From NCBI GenBank assembly GCA_029781135.1, contig JAKOXH010000021.1, positions 1 through 64,000 on the forward strand: a stretch of DNA of 64,000 nucleotides. The letters are read 5' to 3'. The stretch comes from Planctomycetota bacterium (lineage in GTDB: Bacteria; Planctomycetota; Planctomycetia; Pirellulales; Lacipirellulaceae). Shown here piece after piece: positions 56,275 to 64,000 of the stretch; the stretch's first letter is position 1; every line of letters begins with the position of its first letter. Made by a program: the position numbers and the translations under genes. The notes beneath the pieces were generated by a model. That model saw nothing but the letters and a program-made list of their open reading frames with translations, made no database searches and was not told the DNA's origin.

Positions 56275-57333
56275 ATGGCCGACATCGCTCAACGCTTTCC
56301 GCAAAATCCGATCCTCAAACCCGGCCAAATTCTGCCGAGCATTCCGGGAATGAACGTCGAGTGTTTGCTCAACCCTGGCGTGTTCCGCTTTGGGGGGCAG
56401 ACCTGCCTGCTATTGCGCGTCGCCGAACGGCCTGAACAAAAGATATCGACTACGTCGTTTCCGATCGTGAACGCCTCGGGCGAATTGGAGATCTTGGAAT
56501 TCGACAATGCCGACCCGCGGCTTGATCGCTCCGACCCGCGGGTCATCAACTTTGCGGGACGCGATTATCTGACCACGATGTCGCACCTTCGCCTCGTCCA
56601 AAGCGAGGATGGAGTTAATTTCCGGGAACAGGCAAAGTGCCCTCCCATTTTCGGACAGGGTGACCTGGAGTCATACGGCATTGAAGACTGTCGCGTCACG
56701 CAGCTCGGCGACATCTATTATCTCACATATACCGCCGTGTCGGAGAACGGGGTCGGCATTGGCTTACGCTCGACGACCGACTGGCGCGAATTTCGCCGTC
56801 ACGGCATGATTCTGCCACCGCATAACAAGGACTGCGCGATCTTCTCCGAGCGGATCGGCGGCAAGTACTACGCTTTGCATCGGCCGAGCAGCCCGTTCAT
56901 CGGTGGTAATTACATTTGGCTTGCGGAATCGCCTGATCTCGAACACTGGGGCCACCACCGCTGCCTCGCGCAAAGTCGCCCTGGTATGTGGGATAGCGCA
57001 CGCGTAGGGGCGGGAGCGGCGCCGATTCGGACGGCCGAAGGCTGGCTCGAAATCTATCATGGCGCCGATGCGGAGAACCGTTATTGCTGGGGCGCGCTCC
57101 TACTCGACTTGCACGCGCCGTGGAGAGTGCTGGCCCGCTCCCACGAGCCAATCATGGAGCCGCTGGCGGAATACGAGCGGACCGGATTCTTCGGCAACGT
57201 TATCTTCACCAATGGCCACGTGGTGGACGGCGACACCGTGACGACCTATTATGGCGCCTCGGACAGCGTCATTTGTGGGGCACGGTTTTCGATTCGCGAG
57301 ATCTTGTCGACTTTGCACCGCGGCCAACGATGA
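56275..57333 (+). CDS. GH130-type glycosidase / beta-mannoside phosphorylase-like protein
   Basis: This 352-residue protein has the five-bladed propeller pattern of GH130: NPILKPGQ near the N-terminus, LLNPGVFRFGGQTCLLLRVA, YGIEDCRVTQLGDIYYLTYT (the E-D-x-R active-site region), RPSSPFIGGNYIWLAESPDL, and IYHGADAENRYCWGALLLDL. GH130 enzymes cleave or phosphorolyse beta-mannosides and related linkages. There is no signal peptide, so it acts in the cytosol on imported product. AGGA lies 9 bases before the ATG. Its stop overlaps the MFS start (ATGA). The substrate and phosphorylase-versus-hydrolase choice are not settled. Confidence 0.83.
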   Translation: MADIAQRFPQNPILKPGQILPSIPGMNVECLLNPGVFRFGGQTCLLLRVAERPEQKISTTSFPIVNASGELEILEFDNADPRLDRSDPRVINFAGRDYLTTMSHLRLVQSEDGVNFREQAKCPPIFGQGDLESYGIEDCRVTQLGDIYYLTYTAVSENGVGIGLRSTTDWREFRRHGMILPPHNKDCAIFSERIGGKYYALHRPSSPFIGGNYIWLAESPDLEHWGHHRCLAQSRPGMWDSARVGAGAAPIRTAEGWLEIYHGADAENRYCWGALLLDLHAPWRVLARSHEPIMEPLAEYERTGFFGNVIFTNGHVVDGDTVTTYYGASDSVICGARFSIREILSTLHRGQR

Positions 57334-58625
57334 ACCGACTTTTCCAAGAGTACCGCCATTTCCAGTCCTATCCGCGCAATATGCGGATTCTGCTGCTGAC
57401 GAACCTGATCTACGCCTTCGTCTTGCCCGTCATCGACGTCTTTGTCGGCGCGTACGTGATGCGCAATTCACAGGATGTGAAGATGGTGGTGGCCTATCAA
57501 CTCGCCGTTTACACCGGCATCCCTTTCACCTTTCTCATGAATGGCTTTCTCTTGCGGCGCATTAATGTCAAATGGCTCTATTCCGCTGGCATGCTTCTGA
57601 GCGGCGTGTCCATGGCCGTGATGATGTCGCTCGGCCAGTTGAACGTGGTCGGCGTCGGTGCGGCTGGGCTGTTGATGGGCATGTCTTTCGGTCTGTTTTG
57701 GGCAAATCGTGACTTCCTGGCTCTGTCCACCACCAGTGACGACACACGTAATTACTACTATGGCCTCGAAACCTTCTTCTACACGAACACGTATGTCGTC
57801 GTGCCGATGCTGATCGGCATGTTTATCGAAGCGACGGGCGAGCGAGGCTGGTTTGGCGGCGACCGCAATACCGCCTATCAGATCGTGACCGGCATCGTCT
57901 TCCTGCTGACGATCATCTCCTCAATCGTCGTACACCAGGGCACATTTGAGAATCCGGCCGAGGCGGAATTCATTTTCTTCCGCTATCACTGGCTGTGGAA
58001 CAGGATGCAGCTCTTGGCGATTCTAAAAGGACTGATGCAAGGATATATCGTTACCGCCCCCGCCATGTTAGTGATGAAACTGGTTGGTCAAGAGGGGGCC
58101 TTAGGTGCGATCCAAGCCGTCGGTGGAATCCTGTCGGCGTTCTTGCTCTATGCTATTGGGCGTATCGCCAAGCCACGGCATCGATTGTTGATATTCTCCG
58201 TCGCCCTCACCTTGTTCGCGCTCGGAGGGCTGGCAAATGCAGTGCTGTTCAATGCAGCCGGTGTACTTATTTTCATGGCGTGTTTGCTGTTGGCCCGGCC
58301 GCTCCACGACATTGCCTATTTTCCTATCCAAATGCAGGTGATCGACACGGTGTCCGCGATTGAGCAGCGCAACAAATTCGCCTATATCTTCAATCAGGAA
58401 TTCGGTTTCTTCATCGGACGCTTTGCCGGTTGCGGTCTCTTCATATTGCTGGCGAATGTCCTGTCCGACACCTTTGCCCTCCGGTATGCGCTGTTGATTA
58501 TTGGCATGGTCCAGATGTTGTCGATTTGGGTGGCGCAACGAGTGTTGAGCGGATGCAGCCCAACGGCGCTCGCTAAGGAGGACCTGCTCATGGCCCCGCC
58601 TCTACCAGTGATAGCGGGCGAATGA
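57330..58625 (+). CDS. MFS transporter, probable oligosaccharide importer
   Basis: The 431-residue protein has about 12 membrane segments, for example ILLLTNLIYAFVLPVIDVFV, GVGAAGLLMGMSFGLFWANR, IVFLLTIISSIVVHQGTF and FGFFIGRFAGCGLFILLANV. It starts inside the stop codon of the GH130 gene, so the two are translationally linked. In several bacteria MFS carriers sit beside GH130 genes and import the mannoside. The frame is open upstream within the GH130 gene, but only the ATG at 57330 gives the membrane protein start. Confidence 0.85.
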   Translation: MNRLFQEYRHFQSYPRNMRILLLTNLIYAFVLPVIDVFVGAYVMRNSQDVKMVVAYQLAVYTGIPFTFLMNGFLLRRINVKWLYSAGMLLSGVSMAVMMSLGQLNVVGVGAAGLLMGMSFGLFWANRDFLALSTTSDDTRNYYYGLETFFYTNTYVVVPMLIGMFIEATGERGWFGGDRNTAYQIVTGIVFLLTIISSIVVHQGTFENPAEAEFIFFRYHWLWNRMQLLAILKGLMQGYIVTAPAMLVMKLVGQEGALGAIQAVGGILSAFLLYAIGRIAKPRHRLLIFSVALTLFALGGLANAVLFNAAGVLIFMACLLLARPLHDIAYFPIQMQVIDTVSAIEQRNKFAYIFNQEFGFFIGRFAGCGLFILLANVLSDTFALRYALLIIGMVQMLSIWVAQRVLSGCSPTALAKEDLLMAPPLPVIAGE

Positions 58626-58638
58626 GCCCGTGGAGATC

Positions 58639-58683
58639 GGCATTGAAATGGGACCCACCTGGGCATTGAATTGGGTCCCACCT
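58639..58683. repeat. Tandem IS21-type terminal repeats
   Basis: GGCATTGAAATGGGACCCAC at 58639 is repeated at 58662 with few changes (GGGCATTGAATTGGGTCCCA). Such multiple subterminal repeats mark the ends of IS21 elements, and an istB remnant lies 133 bases on. Confidence 0.6.
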
Positions 58684-58815
58684 AGATTAGTTGGGAAGCG
58701 GCCCGCAAGACCCCACCTAGGTCTTGCGCGTCCGCTATCCGTTAGTTCAACGATTGGGTTCGTGTAAGCTCTCCATTTTGTTGCGCGCGGCTTGCGAATT
58801 TTTTCTGTTGGCGAG

Positions 58816-59228
58816 GGACTACTTGCCCTGGGACGTCGCCCGCTTCTGTTTCATCGACTCGCGGAAGCGGTAGCTTTCGCCATTCATCTCAAAGATTTCG
58901 CAGTGGTGGGTAAGGCGGTCCAGGAGAGCGGCGGTCATCCGCTCTCCTTGGAACACTCGCTGAACGGCAAGTTGCTGGTGATCAACAGGCTCCCGCGCTC
59001 GTAGCGGTCGGCGAACACTTGGAACAAGAGCTCGGCGCCACTGCGATTAAACGACAAGTAACCAAGCTCGTCGCAGACCAATAGTTCGAGCTTGTCGAGC
59101 TGTTTCAAGAACCGCTCCAGCTGGTACTGCTTCTGCATCTCTTCCAATCGATTCACCAGGGCGGCAGGCGTGGCAAAACGGTCCATGGTTGGCCAAGCGG
59201 ATGCACTTTGGCGCAGTTGGTCGGACAA
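58816..59228 (-). pseudogene. IS21 helper ATPase (istB) remnant
   Basis: The minus strand reads ATPAALVNRLEEMQKQYQLE, then LELLVCDELGYLSFNRSGAE (Walker B) and RYERGSLLITSNLPFSE, followed by a frameshift. The other frame resumes with VFQGERMTAALLDRLTHHCE and IFEMNGESYRFRESMKQKRA to a stop near 58816. The region before the Walker B part, including Walker A, is missing or scrambled. No istA is present. 59229-59487 shows no gene. Confidence 0.8.
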
Positions 59229-59487
59229 GCATTGAACAAACGCGAGATGAGGCAGGCACCATAACGATGGGTGACGCCGGCCAAATCGCCCATCGAATAG
59301 GTGGCTCGTCGTCAGGTGTTAAGTGTTGTCGCAGGTATGGCGATCCGCAGTACTGTCGGTTTCGAAAGTTAAGAGTGCCCGACGGTATTTCACGATTTGA
59401 AGGACTGTCTGTGTCAAAATGATGGGCGGCGCCGCCACGGGTGTTTGTGATGGTCAGCGCTGCCTGGAACATGCCAACAATGGCGTG

Positions 59488-62400
59488 CTACATCACACAG
59501 GCCACACTGGCGAATGCCGTCTCGAGGGCCTCGTTAGATTCCCTGTCCCGATTTGCATTGGCCAAGCCAAACGCGTCGCATGAATCGGCGGTTCGCGTTG
59601 ATTGCCAACCGTCAAGCAGCTGGTCCACGATGCCGCGATTTAACAAGGAGGGTGGGCTATAATTACTCGTGTCCCAACGATCGAGCAGGGTGCCTCGAAC
59701 CGCGGCCGGAGCTACGCCACCGGAGGGCAGCTTAATGCTTCGGGGCTCCCACGGACCAACGACACGCGGTGTAGAATTGAGTGGCAGCGGACCTGCCGTT
59801 GTCGCCGGCAACGGTGCAGCGCTGACACGTGCTACGGTCGTTGTGACCGTGTGGGAACCACTACCCGTGTAATTGTGTGAGCCCTTCACGGTATACACCG
59901 AGCCCGATTTGGAAATCGTACCGGCCGAGGATGTGCCGTCGCCCCAATGAATTGTCGCCGCGTAATAATTGGCCGCATGGATGCCGCCCGCATGCGTGAA
60001 CGTGGCGGTGGTGATGTTGCTCTGTTGCTTGCCGGTAACTGTGCGCGGGCTGCCCGACACCACAATCGGCGCCGCGGCCACGGAAACCACATTGAACGTG
60101 GAATTATTCCCCGAATCAAAGTCCGACGTCGTGGCGGCCAGCGCTGCCGTATTGCTTGAGACGCCCGGCTCCAAGGCAGTCGCCTGCACCTGTACCGTCA
60201 CGACCTGACCGGCCGCCACGCTGCCGATATTAATCGTGACGACACCGCCCGCTTGCTGCACGGTGCCTTGGCTATTCGAGGCGGAGCTATAAGTCCAATT
60301 CGCTCCCAGCGTATCGGTCAGTACGACCCCGGTAGCCGCTGCCGGTCCGTTGTTCGTAACGTTGAAGGTGAATGTTACCACATTCCCTTCGGTGGCGGTG
60401 CTGGCAGCGCTGCTACTAACCGCCACGTCGGCCGGTACGAGGTTGCCGCTGGACGTCACCACGGCGACGATCCCTTTTGCGTTTGCATTCCCCGCGGCGA
60501 GCACGAAGGAAGAAGACGCCGACTGGCTGCCGGAGGTGCGTGTCGCCGCGCCCGTATATTGGTAAACTCGGTCCGTCCCGCTATCGGCAATCAACAGGTT
60601 GCTGGCGTTGGCCGGATCCAAGGCGATGCCCACCGGAGTGGAATTGGCAGCGTCCATCGTCCAGCTTCCCTGCAGGGTGCCCGAGAGCGAATACTTGAAG
60701 ACTTTGTCGATCGTGTTGTTATTCGTCACCCACAGCGACGTGCCGTCGGTGACCAGATCGGTGGCATCCAGATTGCCGCTATTAAGGCTGAAGCTGCTGG
60801 CAGCGCTTTGGCTCCCCGAGAGCCGGCTGGCAGCGCTGGCGTAGCGATACACCTTGTCGCTGCGCGCATCGACAATCCAGATGTCCGTGCCGTTGGTGGC
60901 GATGCCTTGCGGCGTGGCATTGCTGGCCAGCGTGCCAGCCGTCCAGGATCCCAAGAGGGTCCCGTTCGTGTCATAGACATACACGGTCCGATTCGCATCG
61001 ATCACCCACGTTTTGTTGCTGCCCGCGCTGGTCGTCACTCCCCTTGGCGCCGAGTTGGCCGGCGCGAGCGTGGTTGCGCTGTCGAAACTGCCATTAGTGA
61101 GGTAGCGGTAGCCGCGGTCGGTCGCTGCATCGTCGATGGCGAGGTACTTTGTGATATTCTCGACATTGGTGAGTGACACATCCCGTGGATCAAGGCCGGT
61201 ATAGTCCGAATCCGCGCTCGCAGCAGGGCCCAGCAAGATGGAATACGGCTGATTACCGTCGACCATGTGGTCGTCGACGCCAACCACTGTGACGATCTGC
61301 GGTATGTTCCAATTGGAAGGCGTAAACGTAACGCTCGTTTGCGTTGCCGCTCCTTCTTGAGGATTACTCGAACTGATGGGTATCGTCACGTCGGCCGTGG
61401 GCGGCGTGTTGAGCGACACCTTAAAGGCGGCGGAGCCGCCACTTTCGCTAGTGAGCAAGCCGGAATTCGGCGTCACAGCAATGCTCGGCCGAAGCAGACT
61501 GATGCCTTGAGGTGAGGAAAGTCCCGCCGTGGCGATCGCCACCAAGTTCGAGCCATCCAGATTGGCGCGGTGAAGGGTTTTGTTCGCAACGTCCGAGAAA
61601 TACAGCCTGCCGGCCGCTAAATCAATCGCGAGTGAACCAATGGTGGACCCCGTGCTAAATGCGCTCGTGTCCAGCAATTGCTCGACATTCGAGCCGTTCA
61701 AATCCGCGCGATAAATCCGGTCGGTCCCGGTATCGGACCAATACATTTTTCCGGCAGCGGTATCGAGAGTGAGGCCCGCTGGGGTGCTCGTGGTATCGCC
61801 AGACCATAGAACTTCCACATTGCTGCCGTCCAGATTCGCACGACGGACATCGTGGGAAGTGTAACCCGCAAAGTAGAGCTTGCCAGCAGCCACATCCAAC
61901 GCGATCTCGCGGACCCCGGTCACTCCACTGGTGATGAGGTCTTGAATGCCACTGCCATCGAGATTGGCGCATTGGATCTTGCCGGCAGAGAAGTCGGCCC
62001 AGTACAGCTTGCCTGCGGCACTGTCGATCGCAATGCCCCGCAATCCGCCGCCAGTGAAGCCGGAGATCAGTGTCTCGACATTCGAGCCGTCCAGGTTCGC
62101 GCGTTGAATGCGACCCGGTCCGGAATCCGTCCAATACATCTTGCCGGCTGGTGCGTCTACCGCCAGGTAGCGCAGCCCGTAATCCGTGGTGGTGCCGAAC
62201 AAGGCCTTGAGGTCCACAATCGTTTGGGGATTCGATCCGTCCAGCTCCGAGCGCTGGATCGCCTCGTTACCGCTGTCGACCCAATACAGGAACCCGGTCG
62301 ACGAATCATCGAGATTTACAGCGGATAGATCGGCTAGCTGAAAACCGTCGTACTCGAGATCGGCGCTGACCGCCTTGCCGAACACGATTGAATAATTCAC

Positions 62401-63966
62401 ATCGCCGTCCCGCACGCCATCGGCCACACCAGAAACCGTAACGGTTTGCGGAACGTTCCAGTTGTCCGGGGTGAAGACGAGGCTCGCCGTCGAGAGCGTC
62501 CCTTCGTTCGTATTGCTTGACGAGACGGGAATCGTGACATCGGCCGTTGGTTGCGACTCCAAGACCACCGTGAAGCTGTCCGCTCCACCGCTTTCGCGCG
62601 TCACGATTGGTTCCGCTGCCGAGACTGTGACTCCCGCTGGAACCGTAGTGATGTTCACGGTATAAGCGCCCAGCCAGCCGTACGCCGCGGTCTTGGTGAC
62701 TGCCAGGTAATACGTGGCTGGCGTGAGGCTCAGCAGCAAGTCGGCGGCTTGGCTGGTGGCCGGGCTGGCCGAAGCGATGAGCGACCCCGCCGCATCGCGC
62801 AGCATCAGGACGGCATCGAGATTGGGGCCGAACGTGGCCGGATCGACATGCAGCCGATACGTGTCTTGAGTCGAAACCGTGAACGACCAGACATCGACGT
62901 CGCTATTGGTTCCGATGATTCCCGACCCGGTAAAGGTGGAGCCGTCGAACGCCAACGGGTCGGCCGTCGCCAGGGAATCGCCGTGATCATCGGCGCGATA
63001 ACCAAAGCCGTTTGCACTTCCGGCCAGAATGGCCATATCGTCCTGCACCGTGGTGGCGCTTGTGCTCGTACCGTTGTACCAGGTCGTCACAGGGACGTAG
63101 TTGTAGCCCATAATGGGCGCCCAGGTGGTGCTGTCGCCTGGGTTATACTCGTTGGTCTTATTGCCGTTGGCATCGTAGGTACTCTGATGCGCGAGGCCGA
63201 AGCCGTGGCCCGCCTCGTGCGAGGCCGCGTCCGCGACCCAATATTCCCAGGGTGAGCCGAAGTTAGCAGAGAACACGTAGACCGTGTTGGCCGCGGAGCC
63301 AGTAAAGCAGCCGACGTTGGCGACGCCGCCGTACACGCCGCCGGTCCAACTGCCGTCACCGCCGATCGCCACGCGCAGAGCCACGCCGTTGGCAACGCTA
63401 TCGGGCACGCCAGGGGCGAGCTCCGGCGGCTGTTCCGTGGTGACATCGACATTAAATGGCGCGTAGTCTTCGGCCGTTCGGCTCCAGATGACATACATGT
63501 TGTTCAGCTCGGTATCACTGAACGTGGTGAGGTCGCCGTCGCGGTCATACACCGGAGTGTCGTTCACGCCCGAGCCTGACAGTCCATCGAAATCCAAATA
63601 GAGCTTGACCCGCGCGCTCGGGTCGCTGTGCAAGATCGGAATATCCGTCAGCGGGTGCAAGGCGCCATTGGCGGCAGCCGTCGAGAGTTGGGCAGACGTG
63701 TGCACGGTGGCGGCTGGCACCGGCGTCGGATCGGCAATGAACTCGAAGGGTGCGCCCTTCACACGAAGTGTTTCGGAATGAGCCTGGGCCACCGGCAGCC
63801 CGAATGGCATAGCGCCCGACGAGGGCGATGTGGCACTGAGCATCTGCCGCGACTCGAGCGTCTCCACGGCGAGCTGCCGCTGGCGCAAGGTCGAATGCAG
63901 TTTCGCAGCGCGGCGATTCGAGCGAGAACCGAGAAGTCGTCGGCGCGATGTCGGGCGTTGGAACAT
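59488..63966 (-). CDS. Giant exported metalloprotease / beta-propeller protein
   Basis: The 1492-residue protein opens with an Arg-rich stretch and AVETLESRQMLSA (about 33-45), the planctomycete export motif. Residues ~100-310 form a metzincin-like protease with HEAGHGFGLAH at 250-260 and a Met-turn APIMGYNYVP. A pre-peptidase C-terminal domain (~330-450), a Calx-beta-like repeat with VTIPVSSSNTNEG, six or more YWTD/LDL-receptor-B repeats (AAGKMYW, RANLDGSNVE), a second Calx-beta-like unit, an NHL/WD-like stretch and a DUF11 domain (NVTNNGPAAATGVVLTDTLG) follow. It is likely secreted and cell-surface attached. The ATG at 63966 gives an intact start. The substrate is unknown. Confidence 0.87.
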   Translation of the reverse strand: MFQRPTSRRRLLGSRSNRRAAKLHSTLRQRQLAVETLESRQMLSATSPSSGAMPFGLPVAQAHSETLRVKGAPFEFIADPTPVPAATVHTSAQLSTAAANGALHPLTDIPILHSDPSARVKLYLDFDGLSGSGVNDTPVYDRDGDLTTFSDTELNNMYVIWSRTAEDYAPFNVDVTTEQPPELAPGVPDSVANGVALRVAIGGDGSWTGGVYGGVANVGCFTGSAANTVYVFSANFGSPWEYWVADAASHEAGHGFGLAHQSTYDANGNKTNEYNPGDSTTWAPIMGYNYVPVTTWYNGTSTSATTVQDDMAILAGSANGFGYRADDHGDSLATADPLAFDGSTFTGSGIIGTNSDVDVWSFTVSTQDTYRLHVDPATFGPNLDAVLMLRDAAGSLIASASPATSQAADLLLSLTPATYYLAVTKTAAYGWLGAYTVNITTVPAGVTVSAAEPIVTRESGGADSFTVVLESQPTADVTIPVSSSNTNEGTLSTASLVFTPDNWNVPQTVTVSGVADGVRDGDVNYSIVFGKAVSADLEYDGFQLADLSAVNLDDSSTGFLYWVDSGNEAIQRSELDGSNPQTIVDLKALFGTTTDYGLRYLAVDAPAGKMYWTDSGPGRIQRANLDGSNVETLISGFTGGGLRGIAIDSAAGKLYWADFSAGKIQCANLDGSGIQDLITSGVTGVREIALDVAAGKLYFAGYTSHDVRRANLDGSNVEVLWSGDTTSTPAGLTLDTAAGKMYWSDTGTDRIYRADLNGSNVEQLLDTSAFSTGSTIGSLAIDLAAGRLYFSDVANKTLHRANLDGSNLVAIATAGLSSPQGISLLRPSIAVTPNSGLLTSESGGSAAFKVSLNTPPTADVTIPISSSNPQEGAATQTSVTFTPSNWNIPQIVTVVGVDDHMVDGNQPYSILLGPAASADSDYTGLDPRDVSLTNVENITKYLAIDDAATDRGYRYLTNGSFDSATTLAPANSAPRGVTTSAGSNKTWVIDANRTVYVYDTNGTLLGSWTAGTLASNATPQGIATNGTDIWIVDARSDKVYRYASAASRLSGSQSAASSFSLNSGNLDATDLVTDGTSLWVTNNNTIDKVFKYSLSGTLQGSWTMDAANSTPVGIALDPANASNLLIADSGTDRVYQYTGAATRTSGSQSASSSFVLAAGNANAKGIVAVVTSSGNLVPADVAVSSSAASTATEGNVVTFTFNVTNNGPAAATGVVLTDTLGANWTYSSASNSQGTVQQAGGVVTINIGSVAAGQVVTVQVQATALEPGVSSNTAALAATTSDFDSGNNSTFNVVSVAAAPIVVSGSPRTVTGKQQSNITTATFTHAGGIHAANYYAATIHWGDGTSSAGTISKSGSVYTVKGSHNYTGSGSHTVTTTVARVSAAPLPATTAGPLPLNSTPRVVGPWEPRSIKLPSGGVAPAAVRGTLLDRWDTSNYSPPSLLNRGIVDQLLDGWQSTRTADSCDAFGLANANRDRESNEALETAFASVACVM

Positions 63967-64000
63967 GACTAAAATCCTTGATAAGTGAACTGACGTTTGT

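Noticed and set aside
60253..61176. Frame antisense to the giant exoprotein
   Set aside because: It lies inside a clearly coding propeller region and has no domain.

Overview
The window looks like chromosomal DNA of a planctomycete, most likely from the Pirellulales. The evidence is a set of family hallmarks seen together: two DUF1559 pseudopilin-like proteins with a GFTLVELLVVI-type N-terminus, PEP-CTERM and dockerin-bearing secreted proteins, a cysteine-rich YTV-repeat cell-wall protein, a giant exoprotein with the planctomycete LESRQMLSA export motif, a DUF2092-thioredoxin fusion, and many short palindromic intergenic repeats. The sequence is G+C rich. Function calls come from motifs and family knowledge; no database search was run.

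Layout. 1-20 kb: a 5'-cut DDE transposase, a DNA-repair alkyltransferase, a response regulator with a secreted DUF2092-TlpA protein, a Gfo/Idh/MocA oxidoreductase with a MITE-like insertion at its start codon, an ABC exporter whose permease carries a CPBP protease domain, an esterase, a sialate O-acetylesterase, recJ, rpmG (L33), an Hsp20, a hotdog thioesterase, a DUF481 outer-membrane protein and the YTV cell-wall protein. 20-34 kb: an FKBP isomerase, a DUF1559 protein, a fused ATP sulfurylase/APS kinase, a patch of small accessory genes (YgiT-type, ParB-like pair, PIN toxin with antitoxin), an SBBP-repeat protein, an HTH protein, a glycine-rich secreted protein, a long coiled-coil protein, trxA and a redoxin. 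34-45 kb: a DUF2283 gene with a toxin remnant, an ilvE-type aminotransferase, a Lol-type ABC transporter, lysS, two DUF1801 proteins and an FAD oxidoreductase.

45-47 kb is a mobile-element scar. A tRNA-Pro(GGG) is followed by an integrase gene cut after 30 codons by an IS630-type element whose own transposase is broken by an in-frame TGA. Two 134-135 bp MITEs elsewhere (22.3 and 29.6 kb) share the ends of this element.

47-58.6 kb is the most interesting region. It holds seven co-oriented genes: two beta-solenoid PEP-CTERM proteins, a DUF1559 protein, two large paralogous secreted proteins of a family I cannot name (one with dockerin and PEP-CTERM, one without), a GH130-type glycosidase/phosphorylase and an overlapping MFS transporter. 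I infer a glycan-use locus that attacks a polymer at the cell surface, imports the product by MFS and cleaves it in the cytosol. The window closes with an IS21 istB remnant and a 1492-residue metalloprotease/beta-propeller exoprotein.
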